A stretch of DNA of 64,000 bases. Origin: Sphingopyxis sp. GTDB taxonomy: Bacteria; Pseudomonadota; Alphaproteobacteria; Sphingomonadales; Sphingomonadaceae. Position 1 is the stretch's first letter. The number at the start of each line of letters is the position of its first letter. Shown piece after piece: positions 26,346 through 34,214 of this stretch. The notes beneath the pieces were generated by a model. The model ran no database searches. It worked only from the letters and a program-made list of their open reading frames with translations, and was not told the origin of the DNA. Made by a program: the position numbers and the translations under genes. The DNA lies in contig NVXM01000035.1 of assembly GCA_002733865.1 (NCBI GenBank), forward strand, positions 1 through 64,000, read 5' to 3'.

Positions 26346-27794
26346 ATGAAAAGACTGGTATTTTGTTTTGACGGGACTTGGAATAAGCTTGCCGCCGACT
26401 CACCGACTAATGTTGTGCTGTTGGCAGAGATGACCAAGCCGATCGCATCCGATGGTACGCCTCAGTTAATCTACTATGACGAAGGTATCGGTACCGCTAA
26501 GGATGAACGGTTTCGCGGTGGCGCATTTGGCAAGGGGATGATGGACAACATCCGGGATGCCTATCGCTTTTTGCTGTTCAATTACGAACCCGGCGATCAT
26601 ATTTTTGCTTTCGGTTTCTCCCGGGGGGCCTTCACGGCCCGCTCGTTTGTCGGTTTTATCCGACATGCCGGAATATTGAATGTCGATAGCGCTAAAGAAA
26701 TCGAAGAAGCGATCGGTCTTTATAAGGCAGTTTTCAAGGGTGACGGCGATGACTCGCTTGATGCGCTCAAATTCCGTTCCCAATATTCTTCACAAATCTG
26801 TGTGAGCGAGTGGGATAAGGACTGGCGGCAGGAGAATTGTAGCGAAATGGACTGGCGCGATATTCCTATCCTGCAAATCAAATATATTGGTGTTTGGGAC
26901 ACGGTGGCTGCGCTGGGCTGTCCCAAATTTATTCCTGGAGCCACTTGGATAAACCGAAAATTTAAGTTTCACGATGCCAAATTAACCAGCAAGCTGCAGG
27001 CGGCGCGCCATGCTGTGGCAATCGATGAGCGCCGTGTCCTGTTTGAGCCTGTCCTGTGGAACAACGTGGCGGATCTGAACACCGACCAAGACTGGTCGAT
27101 GTATGATCCCCACGCCCCATATCAGCAAAAATGGTTTCCTGGCGTTCATGGTTCGGTCGGCGGCGGCGGTCCGGAACGGGGGCTTTCAGATGCAACGCTA
27201 GCCTGGGTTTTGAAGGGTGCCAGAGCGCAAGGACTAGAAGTTCGCAACGGCCCGGAATCACGAGCCTATGAAATTTCCCCCAACCATTTGGCTCCCTTGC
27301 AGAACGATCCCGAGGTTGCGCGCAGCGCCAACTCGCTCATCGGCAAGTTGAAGAGCGCCATGCTTTCTTCGGACCGTGTCGGACCAAATGATATTGTCCA
27401 GGTCAGCGCAAGCGCTCGCCGCCGCTGGAACGCTGAACCTAGTGCAGGACGAGGTGCTGCTGCGTATCGGCCAAAGACTCTGGACGCCGTTGCTTCTAGG
27501 ATGACGGTATTGGGCGTGGATGCTGAGGGATCAGATGACGAAATTGCACTGGTCCATCCAGTAGTGCGTGGCGACACGCTGGGGAAACTGGCGGCAAAAT
27601 ATTTGGGTAACAAGAACAGATATGACGAGATTTTCAATCTCAATCGGGATCAACTCGATGATCCTGATGATATATTCGTTGGGATGGCCTTGAAGATTCC
27701 ACCGGATCATTTGATGGGCAATGGAGCAGGAGGAGGAGATCATGTTACTGACTATACCCCGTCTACCTCAGGATCCGAAAATCTGCGGGATTGA
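26346..27794 (+). CDS. DUF2235 alpha/beta-hydrolase (Tle1-like) with C-terminal LysM
   Basis: A 482-residue protein beginning MKRLVFCFDGTWNKL, the hallmark of the DUF2235 hydrolases that include T6SS phospholipase effectors (Tle1). The nucleophile elbow GFSRGAFTARSF supplies Ser. Later come YIGVWDTVAALG and HAVAIDERR, and WFPGVHGSVGGG with a catalytic His. A LysM domain follows near residues 400-455 (VVRGDTLGKLAAKYLGNKNR, FNLNRDQL, PDDIFVGMALKIP), suggesting binding to peptidoglycan. There is no signal peptide. The last 13 or so codons come from the inserted IS630; after removal of the IS the frame would end YLPIFCACSWLRAKIH. No T6SS genes are visible. Confidence 0.82.
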   Translation: MKRLVFCFDGTWNKLAADSPTNVVLLAEMTKPIASDGTPQLIYYDEGIGTAKDERFRGGAFGKGMMDNIRDAYRFLLFNYEPGDHIFAFGFSRGAFTARSFVGFIRHAGILNVDSAKEIEEAIGLYKAVFKGDGDDSLDALKFRSQYSSQICVSEWDKDWRQENCSEMDWRDIPILQIKYIGVWDTVAALGCPKFIPGATWINRKFKFHDAKLTSKLQAARHAVAIDERRVLFEPVLWNNVADLNTDQDWSMYDPHAPYQQKWFPGVHGSVGGGGPERGLSDATLAWVLKGARAQGLEVRNGPESRAYEISPNHLAPLQNDPEVARSANSLIGKLKSAMLSSDRVGPNDIVQVSASARRRWNAEPSAGRGAAAYRPKTLDAVASRMTVLGVDAEGSDDEIALVHPVVRGDTLGKLAAKYLGNKNRYDEIFNLNRDQLDDPDDIFVGMALKIPPDHLMGNGAGGGDHVTDYTPSTSGSENLRD

Positions 27795-28895
27795 TGACGC
27801 GAAAGTTGTCGGTGACCTGATCGCGGAAGACGTGCCATTGTTTCGGCACGTTTTGAGTTAGGAACCCCAGGATCGCTGCCCTAAATTCGCGCGCCGTTGC
27901 GTAGCCTTGGTTATGGGTGATGTTTTTGTGCATCACTCCCCAGAGTCGCTCGATCGGATTGAGGTGGGGGCTGTAGGTCGGCACGAAGTGGAGCCTGATC
28001 CGCTGGCCTTTTCGGGCCAGCCATTCCTGCACCAGCCGGGCATGATGGTAGCGGGCGTTGTCGAGGAAGACGTGGATCAACCGCCGCGACGGATGGGCGG
28101 CAAGGATCGCCATGAGCAGCAGGATCGTGCTTTGCGCATCGACGGTGAGGACATCGAGCATCTGGGTCTTGCCGGTCTCGAGGTCGATGGCGCCATGAAT
28201 ATTCACCCGGTCACGGCCGCTGCTGGGGGAAATCGCTACCGCCTCACCCGTGGGTGCCCAGCAGCCCACCGCACGGACCTGATGGGTCGGATGAACGGCG
28301 TCGACGAACACCACTGCCTCGTCGTTCTCAAGGCCGCACATCAGCCGGTCATAGTCTGCGATGAACGCCTGCTGCTTGGCCGCGTCCAGCTTGCCCGACA
28401 CCATCGCAGGCTTGCGGTACGAAAGCTTCAGCCGATGCAGCAGCGCGATCAGCCCCGCGTGGCTGTACTCAATGCCAAAGCGACCGGCGATCCACGCGCC
28501 GATCGTGCGCGCGTTGCGTGGCAGGCTGGCGCTGACCCACGTAAACAGCGCGTCTTCCTGTTCCGCAGAAAGCCGGCTGTGACTGCCCCCAACATCGAAG
28601 ACCACAAGGCCGGTCAGGCCATGCTCGTCATAAAGTCTGTGCCAGGAGCGAGCCGTGTCATCGTCGATCAACAAAGCCTCCGCCACCTCCTGGCAGCTCC
28701 ATCCCTTGTCCAGCAGAATGATCGCATTGGCACGGCGCGCCGCGCGCGCTTCACTCAGCCCATCCCGCGCCAGAGCGCGTAGCTCAAGCCGTTCTGCTTT
28801 GCTCAGGAAACCACTGCGGATCATGCCCCAATACAGAATCGCTTCCCGACTATAACGCAACCGCTATTTTTTCGGATCCTCAAGGAGTCGGGGTA
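27755..28895. mobile_element. Complete IS630-family insertion sequence
   Basis: The 1,141-bp element is bounded by imperfect 27-bp terminal inverted repeats that start TACCCCG and end GGATCCGAAAA (23 of 27 positions match). It is flanked on both sides by TA, the duplicated target typical of IS630/Tc1-mariner elements. It contains one transposase gene on the minus strand. It appears intact and recent, since the disrupted frames can be rejoined. Confidence 0.93.
27763..28824 (-). CDS. IS630-family transposase
   Basis: A 353-residue DDE transposase with N-terminal HTH (RLELRALARDGLSEARAARRANAI, cut here to its key part LDKGWSCQEVAEALLIDDDT). Catalytic residues are visible in VVFVDAVHPTHQ (first Asp), IHVFLDNARYHHA (second Asp) and PHLNPIERLWGVMHK (Glu). 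ATG at 28824 is preferred over the upstream TTG at 28860. The reading is uninterrupted, so the element is probably active. Confidence 0.93.
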   Translation of the reverse strand: MIRSGFLSKAERLELRALARDGLSEARAARRANAIILLDKGWSCQEVAEALLIDDDTARSWHRLYDEHGLTGLVVFDVGGSHSRLSAEQEDALFTWVSASLPRNARTIGAWIAGRFGIEYSHAGLIALLHRLKLSYRKPAMVSGKLDAAKQQAFIADYDRLMCGLENDEAVVFVDAVHPTHQVRAVGCWAPTGEAVAISPSSGRDRVNIHGAIDLETGKTQMLDVLTVDAQSTILLLMAILAAHPSRRLIHVFLDNARYHHARLVQEWLARKGQRIRLHFVPTYSPHLNPIERLWGVMHKNITHNQGYATAREFRAAILGFLTQNVPKQWHVFRDQVTDNFRVINPADFRILR

Positions 28896-29023
28896 TATCT
28901 ACCTATTTTTTGTGCATGTAGCTGGCTGCGGGCCAAAATTCATTGATACAAGTATCCAGGCCAATGTATGATGAAAGATTGTATTTTTACATTTGGCATC
29001 TTAGTATTGAATTGGGTGAGATG

Positions 29024-29311
29024 TTAGCGAAGCAATTCCTGCACGACAGAAGGTTTGCGCGCGATCAATGCTAGGAGCACCTGAGCGGGACCGCTTGGAT
29101 CTCTTCGGCCATGCTCCCAATTGAGTAATGTACCTTTTGCAACTCCAATGCTGCGGGCGAAGTCTGTTTGCGACAGGCCGGTTTTTTGCCGAATGTCAAC
29201 GACATCGACGCTCGGTACTTCAATTTTGTGAACACGAGCGCCTTTAGTCTGGCCTTCGGCGAAAGCTAAGGCTTCATTCAACCCTTTTTCAATAGTATCG
29301 TAAGCGCTCAT
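29024..29311 (-). CDS. HTH antitoxin (HigA/NadS-like)
   Basis: A 95-residue XRE-type antitoxin. Its C-terminal half is a helix-turn-helix (VVDIRQKTGLSQTDFARSIG, VAKGTLLNWEHGRRDPSGPA), as in NadS/HigA2 antitoxins paired with RelE-like toxins. Its ATG overlaps the toxin stop (ATGA), so the two are coupled, with the toxin first. It probably binds the tandem 15-bp repeats at 29663-29692 upstream of the toxin. Confidence 0.88.
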   Translation of the reverse strand: MSAYDTIEKGLNEALAFAEGQTKGARVHKIEVPSVDVVDIRQKTGLSQTDFARSIGVAKGTLLNWEHGRRDPSGPAQVLLALIARKPSVVQELLR

Positions 29312-29649
29312 TTCTTTTCTCCATATGCCGCAATGATTTTTTTGCTCAATGCAACAGCTGCTGCCTGTTCCGATTTAGTCAAATTACCTTTTTCATTTTT
29401 CCCAAAGACCGTGATTAAAAAAATCGGCATATGCCTATCACCGAACACATATATCGTTCGAAAGCCGCCACTCTTTCCGCCTCCCTCTCTTGGGATACGC
29501 ACTTTTCTCAATCCCCCGCCAAGCGGAGCGCCAGATTCAGGGTTCGCCGCAATGTAATCAATTGCTTCATGCCGCTCTGAATCGGACATTATCGCCTTTG
29601 CACGTTTCTGGAACTCAGGAAGCTCTACAACGGTTTGAAGGCTATTCAT
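29308..29649 (-). CDS. RelE/HigB-family toxin
   Basis: A 113-residue RelE-like toxin (FQKRAKAIMSDSERHEAIDYIAANP, LRKVRIPREGGGKSGGFRTIY, DRHMPIFLITVFGKNEKGNLTKSE). This is the layout of ribosome-dependent mRNA interferases of the HigB2/RelE group. The conserved basic and aromatic segment GKSGGFRTIYVF is present. The ATG at 29649 is chosen as the start of the conserved domain and because the repeat operator lies directly upstream. The order toxin then antitoxin is characteristic of higBA. Confidence 0.87.
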   Translation of the reverse strand: MNSLQTVVELPEFQKRAKAIMSDSERHEAIDYIAANPESGAPLGGGLRKVRIPREGGGKSGGFRTIYVFGDRHMPIFLITVFGKNEKGNLTKSEQAAAVALSKKIIAAYGEKK

Positions 29650-29662
29650 TGCAAGCCTTCTA

Positions 29663-29692
29663 TACGTCATTGGCGTATATGTCAATGGCGTA
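29663..29692. promoter_or_regulatory. Tandem 15-bp repeats, toxin-antitoxin operator
   Basis: TACGTCATTGGCGTA and TATGTCAATGGCGTA lie back to back (13 of 15 identical), starting 14 bases before the toxin ATG. CATTG/CAATG also makes an inverted repeat across them. It is the probable binding site of the antitoxin. Confidence 0.7.
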
Positions 29693-29873
29693 GTAAACAT
29701 ACAAAGGCGATGTCGACCAATGTTGCTCTTTGTCGGCTAAACCGAAGACTGATCCAGCTTTGTTTATCGCCATTTTTGACCCTTTATCGATCCTCGGAGT
29801 TATGAATTTAAGTTCAGTGATTGCCGCAATGAGGCGCGTGCGACATCTTGAGGGCGAATGGACCCTATCTAGC

Positions 29874-30569
29874 TCACAATTTCCACCAGTGATCGGAACG
29901 ATAAATTGTAGCTCCATTCTGCGGCGTCCATGAGCGTTTTTCCCACATGTTGTCTTTGTTGCCATCCAGCTTCACAGATTCGTGCATCACATCATATACG
30001 GCTGCGGAAATCCAAGTCGCGTGTGTATTGGGAAGATCACTAAGCTTCGCCGCCCAATTCGCGGAACGTCCAACCCATACGAGATCGTTATCGCCCCGTA
30101 CACCGGTTCTGGCGACAAAGAGGTTCGACGTGTCCACCCCGCAAGTATGTTTCAGTTCGAACGTACTATTGGGATATTGCTTCTTTAGCGCGGGCTGAAT
30201 GATATGTTGCCGAGCTGAGTGAATTTTCAAAGCAGTTTTTACGGCGCTGGTATTTTTGCTTTTGCCCAAATAGACCGCCATGATGCGGTCTCCATCATAA
30301 GCGGTTATCGTGCCGCCGAAATGTTTGATGATTTTCGCTGAACAATGAAGAAAGGTTTTGTACACTTCAGCTGCGAACCAATCCTTTTTCGATTTGACCA
30401 TCGCGGTAGATTCCGAAAGATCGGCATACAGTACGGTGCCCTTCAGCTTGACTGCGTCGTTGCCGAGTTTGACGTCTGCCGGGGATGGTACAACTTGGCC
30501 GTCTCGCGTGGTCCATTTTGTTTCGAAGGTTTCGGCGACCTCCGCCTCGAGATCGTCCTTCAGGGACAC
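29874..30569 (-). CDS. Pycsar-like class III nucleotide cyclase
   Basis: A 231-residue stand-alone cyclase domain. The metal-binding Asp residues are in LYADLSEST (D50) and AYDGDRIMAVYLG (D94). The later VGRSANWAAKL segment (N171) supplies the substrate-side residues. A lone cyclase next to a cyclic-nucleotide-binding membrane protein is the defining pair of Pycsar antiphage systems, whose cyclases make cCMP or cUMP; the base used here cannot be read by eye. Start GTG at 30569 follows GGAGAG by six bases and lies within the end of the small ORF at 30560. It is the last gene of the WYL-effector-small ORF-cyclase operon. Confidence 0.85.
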   Translation of the reverse strand: MSLKDDLEAEVAETFETKWTTRDGQVVPSPADVKLGNDAVKLKGTVLYADLSESTAMVKSKKDWFAAEVYKTFLHCSAKIIKHFGGTITAYDGDRIMAVYLGKSKNTSAVKTALKIHSARQHIIQPALKKQYPNSTFELKHTCGVDTSNLFVARTGVRGDNDLVWVGRSANWAAKLSDLPNTHATWISAAVYDVMHESVKLDGNKDNMWEKRSWTPQNGATIYRSDHWWKL

Positions 30570-30724
30570 GAACTCTCTCCAGTACGTTGTGCAACGTTCG
30601 CGCTATGCAAGCGCGCTTGGCATTCGGCCACTATTGCGCCTCCGGTCGCGGGAGTTATGCCACTCTCGATTCCTTGTTGCATTGCCCTCGAAATAGGGTT
30701 CTCGGCACCATTTGATTGTCGCAT
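30560..30724 (-). CDS. Small ORF between effector and cyclase
   Basis: A 54-codon frame (MRQSNGAENPISRAMQQGIE ... RTGESSCP). It starts one base after the effector stop, preceded by a strong GGAGGG, and it overlaps the cyclase start by ten bases. This tight packing suggests a real translated gene or a coupling ORF. No family is recognised. It is moderately polar with no membrane segment. Confidence 0.5.
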   Translation of the reverse strand: MRQSNGAENPISRAMQQGIESGITPATGGAIVAECQARLHSANVAQRTGESSCP

Positions 30725-30725
30725 T

Positions 30726-31634
30726 TCAACCCTCCATTCTTTTGTGCTCGAAAACTGCAAAGATTCCAATCAGCACTACCGACACGATTGCGATGGGTGT
30801 CAGAATGGTCCAGTCGAGGTCCAGTCCGCTTGACACCAAAGACACCTCTGTTTCCTCTGATCCGTTTTTCATCTTGGCGGCGATAGTCCAATCCATCACG
30901 AACAACCCGGCCCATCCCAACAGCACATACGAAATCAACCTGCGCCATAAAAACGCCGGGTTTAGCAGCATCGTGAATATGAAAAATAGAAGTGCCGTTC
31001 CTCCAGTGGTTACGGCCCGCTCTATCTCCCCAAAGGGTAAAAAAGCGGTTGTTGTCCAGGCAATCGCCGCACATAGAACCGCTACCAGTAAGGATATGAC
31101 GGTCCATAAAGCGAAGCTTTTCAAACCGTCTCGAGCGGGCTTCCAAGCCAATTGCTCTCGATGGCGAGACGATAACTCCCGCCTAATACGAAGGGCAGCC
31201 TTGCCATCGGCTACGAAGAGTTCGTTAAAGTTTTGCGCCGGAACTTTCCACGCATAGACCGCGTCAGTTTTTGCTCGCACAGTGGCCGACCGGGGCATAC
31301 CTGCATCCAAGGCAGCCATTTCGCCGACTTGGTTGGGAGCAACACGTTTTGCGCGCCATTTCTTGTCGATTAAGATATCAACTTCACCGAACAAGAGGAA
31401 GTAAACGTCGTCGTCGTTCGCTCCCTGCAAGATCAAATCTTCACCCTTGCTAAAACCTTGGAAAGCCCCTCGATCGTACAACGTCGCCGCGACTTCGCCT
31501 TGGCCATCCACAACTGGATTTTCGCGAAGAATAGCGATTACTCGCTCCCGCCCCGTTTCTCCGTCGTAAAGCGCGGAATCTTGAGATGATTTTCTAGGTT
31601 GGAAAAGGTGTCTTAATTTCTCCGGCCAAGCCAT
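30726..31634 (-). CDS. Cyclic-nucleotide-binding transmembrane effector (PycTM-like)
   Basis: A 302-residue two-part protein. Residues about 45-160 are a cNMP-binding domain with the phosphate-binding cassette VGEMAALDAGMPRSATVRA (Glu, Arg). Four hydrophobic helices follow: ALWTVISLLVAVLCAAIAW, GTALLFFIFTMLLN, LISYVLLGWAGLFVMDW and ILTPIAIVSVVLIGIFAVF. This matches PycTM effectors, which disrupt the inner membrane after binding the cyclase product, causing growth arrest on phage infection. The ATG overlaps the WYL gene by 22 bases. One difference from simple two-gene Pycsar loci is the order, with effector before cyclase and a small ORF between. Confidence 0.85.
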   Translation of the reverse strand: MAWPEKLRHLFQPRKSSQDSALYDGETGRERVIAILRENPVVDGQGEVAATLYDRGAFQGFSKGEDLILQGANDDDVYFLLFGEVDILIDKKWRAKRVAPNQVGEMAALDAGMPRSATVRAKTDAVYAWKVPAQNFNELFVADGKAALRIRRELSSRHREQLAWKPARDGLKSFALWTVISLLVAVLCAAIAWTTTAFLPFGEIERAVTTGGTALLFFIFTMLLNPAFLWRRLISYVLLGWAGLFVMDWTIAAKMKNGSEETEVSLVSSGLDLDWTILTPIAIVSVVLIGIFAVFEHKRMEG

Positions 31635-32482
31635 TTTTCGACCTCCTCCATATTAGCGACTTTGAGGTGAAAACTGCTCACATTGCGCATGGCTCCGCCT
31701 TCCAGATCATGGGGATTGAAGCCATAGAATCTCAGATAATAGAACAACATTGCCTGTCTGATCTTGACCCTGAGAGCGCCTTTCCGCATCCGATATTCAG
31801 ATTCCAATCTCTCGCGCCTAGGTTCCGGCATCGCTGGGTCCGCCGTGAGGACCAGCTGTATTGTAGATGTCCAATCAACATCGCGAGGAAGATCACCGCT
31901 GGGTGTATCAGCAAAGCCTTTGGCCTCCAGTCTGGAAAGCACAAAATCGGAATAACGTTGGTTGTCAAAATCAAACGCTCGCATATGCCAACGGTGACCG
32001 TCGCTTGCCAAGGCATGAGGAAGGATCGCTCGGAACCCTTCACTACCGGAACTGAGGGAAACGTATCTAGCCTTGAGACATTGCCGCTGTCGGATTGCCG
32101 CAAGGACGAGTTTAAACGTCTCCGGCGCAATCGGCCGTGAGTGAACAGCCACGGTATCAAATTCCGGGATGTTGACCGGCCAAATTTCGCTTTCTTCGCG
32201 ATAGCCTTTGCTAAGCATTTCCAGTTGGGCAAGATATTCTGAAACATCGCCATCAGTCAGCTGGGGCGCAAAGGCCGTCCCGCGCACATAAGCTCTTTGC
32301 CGCGGATCATACGCAATGTTTGATGGGTAAGCATCGCTATATTCCCCGAGATCGACCGTAGACTGCTGCGGCGATATCTCGAACTGATCTTGGAGTTGCT
32401 TTCGCTGCAACTTTCCCTCCCATGCGAGCTGAAACTCGATGAACTGTTGCCGCTTCCGAACGTTCGCCTTTTGCTCTCCCAA
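31613..32482 (-). CDS. WYL-domain transcriptional regulator (CapW/BrxR-like)
   Basis: A 289-residue regulator. The N-terminal winged HTH (RQQFIEFQLAWEGKLQRKQL, QFEISPQQSTVDLGEYSDAYP) and the YDPRQRAYVRG hinge match the CapW/BrxR family that controls CBASS, BREX and other defence loci. A WYL domain (ARYVSLSSGS ... HALASDGHRWHMRAFDFDNQ) and a C-terminal dimerisation part follow. The start is TTG at 32482, with AAAGGA nine bases upstream. It is first in the Pycsar-like operon and only 139 bases from the divergent tandem cyclase. It probably represses one or both transcripts until infection. Confidence 0.85.
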   Translation of the reverse strand: MGEQKANVRKRQQFIEFQLAWEGKLQRKQLQDQFEISPQQSTVDLGEYSDAYPSNIAYDPRQRAYVRGTAFAPQLTDGDVSEYLAQLEMLSKGYREESEIWPVNIPEFDTVAVHSRPIAPETFKLVLAAIRQRQCLKARYVSLSSGSEGFRAILPHALASDGHRWHMRAFDFDNQRYSDFVLSRLEAKGFADTPSGDLPRDVDWTSTIQLVLTADPAMPEPRRERLESEYRMRKGALRVKIRQAMLFYYLRFYGFNPHDLEGGAMRNVSSFHLKVANMEEVEKWLGRRN

Positions 32483-32527
32483 CGCTATGGTTCCTTTCTC
32501 AATCTTGACATACGCCTTTCTAGCATA

Positions 32528-32560
32528 TTGACATTTTAAGGGATAGACCTATTTTATAGG
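32528..32560 (+). promoter_or_regulatory. Promoter with CCTA-TTTTA-TAGG operator between divergent cyclase systems
   Basis: TTGACA at 32528-32533 is spaced 17-18 bases from an ATTTTAT -10-like element. The inverted repeat CCTA/TAGG (32548-32560) covers that -10. Its position suggests repression of the tandem-cyclase transcript, most simply by the adjacent WYL protein. Confidence 0.5.
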
Positions 32561-32621
32561 ATATCTCGATTCGTCGTGCGACGCGACACTTCTGCCTCGC
32601 ACCAAAAACAGGATTTTGAAT

Positions 32622-34214
32622 ATGGCTTGGCAGTATGGGCAGGCGCAGCAGCGCATAAGAAAATTGATAGATGAAGCGCCGGAAATTGATGTGCGCCGTT
32701 TCGCGGACGAATATATGCCTCTTTACGAGGCGCGTAAGGCGGTATTGAAAGCGGCCAATGAGTCTGTCGCCCCGCCGCTGTTTGATCTTCAAAAAGGCAG
32801 AGCCGTTGTCGTCGATACAGTACAGATTTACATCGCGATCACGAACTATGATGATTACCGGATTGAAGAGGGCCGCGAGACCGAAGCCTCTCACGCCAAG
32901 GCCCTTCGCTTTTTGCACCTTTACTACAGCACATGTGACCGCGTGATCGAACAGACCGATGCTCAAAGAGTGGATTTTCACGGAAGCCGCATGCACGCAG
33001 TAGTGCTAAATCCGGATGGGGATGAAGGCCGTCACGACAGCCTACTGAAGGCCTTGAGTTTTATCCGCGATTTCCGCGTCGTCGCCGATCAGGCTAACCG
33101 GGAACTGGCTGAGAGCGATCTGGATGCGGTGTTTCGCATAGGCGTTGATATCGGTCCGTGCGTCGCGATTAATAATGGCAACGGGCTGGAGCAAGAACCA
33201 ATGTTCCTCGGGAGTTCGGCCAATCATGCCGCGAAGCTCGCTTATGGCGATGAGCCCGGCATTTTCCTGTCGGACCGTGCTCGAGCTGTTTTGGATCAAC
33301 CTGCGGTGGGCCCGCTCGAGACGCTGGTCAAGCTCGACGAGGACGTTTTCAGGGGTATTATCGACCTTCGTGACGAAGTTACAGCTTCGAGCGGTGTGCT
33401 GCGTGATCCCCAAGTGATCCTTAAAGAATGGCGCGACGAAATCACGGCCAAATCCGTTCCTGACCCGACGATACCCGACTTCGTGTTCCACTATAAGGAG
33501 CCGCCACTCAACGACATCAAGTTCGCTGATCTTATGCCCAGTTCCTCGATCAGAATGGGACTCGCTTCCCTCTTTGCGGACCTCACGGGCTATACCGCTT
33601 ATATCGATAACGCGATTGCCGCCGGCAGCATCGCCGATGCAGTCAAAGCCTTGTATGTGGTTCGGCAGGAACTGCAAAATGTGGTGGAAGACGATTTTGG
33701 TGGGCGAAAGATCCGCTTCATCGGCGATTGTATTCACGGGGTGGTTGCTGAAGGATCTCGGACCGAAACGGAGCCGAACGAAACAGTAGCCATCAGCCTC
33801 GTGTGCGCTGGCGGCCTTAGATCATCTTTTGCTATCTGCAAAGCCGAGCTACACGGTATTGGCGATCTTGGTCTTACAATTGGCATCGAGTTCGGTCCTA
33901 CCCCGATCACGAGAATCGGGATTCGCGGCGAGCGTTCCGTGCGCTTGGCTTCGAGCATTGCCACAGCAACCTCTGAAAAGGTGCAGCGCGGTTGCGACGA
34001 TGATCAGATCCAGCTTGGTCCGGAAGCCCAAAAGCTGATCCCGGTCGCGCTCGAAGATTTGATCGATGCGAATGGCACTGCCTGCGACCTCACTCACGAT
34101 GATGTGATTACTGGTCTTTCGCTTGATACAACGGTTCCAGCGGCACCGGCGTATCACCGCGCACATTCGCCTGCCGATACGGGTGTGCCGAGGGCACACT
34201 TCACACCCAGATGA
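32622..34214 (+). CDS. Tandem-domain class III cyclase with complementary degenerate halves
   Basis: A 530-residue protein with two cyclase-fold domains (about 60-225 and 310-480). In domain 1 the metal Asp positions are lost (VVVDTVQIYIAIT; FHGSRMHAVVL, GS instead of GD). The substrate-side motif FLGSSANHAAKL (about 196-206) is kept. Domain 2 has both metal residues (FADLTGY, D320; FIGDCIHGVV, D369), but its late motif is changed to GERSVRLAS. The two halves together would make one composite active site, as in C1/C2 of animal adenylyl cyclases. The product is unknown. It is divergent from the WYL regulator, and its stop overlaps the E2-like gene (ATGA). ATG at 32622 with CAGGA upstream is chosen over TTG at 32616. 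Confidence 0.8.
   Translation: MAWQYGQAQQRIRKLIDEAPEIDVRRFADEYMPLYEARKAVLKAANESVAPPLFDLQKGRAVVVDTVQIYIAITNYDDYRIEEGRETEASHAKALRFLHLYYSTCDRVIEQTDAQRVDFHGSRMHAVVLNPDGDEGRHDSLLKALSFIRDFRVVADQANRELAESDLDAVFRIGVDIGPCVAINNGNGLEQEPMFLGSSANHAAKLAYGDEPGIFLSDRARAVLDQPAVGPLETLVKLDEDVFRGIIDLRDEVTASSGVLRDPQVILKEWRDEITAKSVPDPTIPDFVFHYKEPPLNDIKFADLMPSSSIRMGLASLFADLTGYTAYIDNAIAAGSIADAVKALYVVRQELQNVVEDDFGGRKIRFIGDCIHGVVAEGSRTETEPNETVAISLVCAGGLRSSFAICKAELHGIGDLGLTIGIEFGPTPITRIGIRGERSVRLASSIATATSEKVQRGCDDDQIQLGPEAQKLIPVALEDLIDANGTACDLTHDDVITGLSLDTTVPAAPAYHRAHSPADTGVPRAHFTPR

Larger units (their letters stand above)
27742..28971 (+). pseudogene. Putative small lipoprotein gene split by IS630 insertion
   Basis: A strong AGGAGGAGGAG lies before ATG at 27742. 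Precise removal of the IS and one copy of its TA target joins 27742-27754 to 28898-28971. The joined frame gives a 28-residue product, MLLTIYLFFVHVAGC then GPKFIDTSIQANV, with a lipobox (VAGC). It overlaps the end of the hydrolase gene in another frame, as immunity lipoprotein genes often sit behind Tle1-type hydrolases. The reconstruction is exact but the short mature part makes the assignment tentative. Confidence 0.4.

Noticed and set aside
27907..28782. 291-codon plus-strand frame within IS630
   Set aside because: Antisense of the transposase, which has all DDE motifs.
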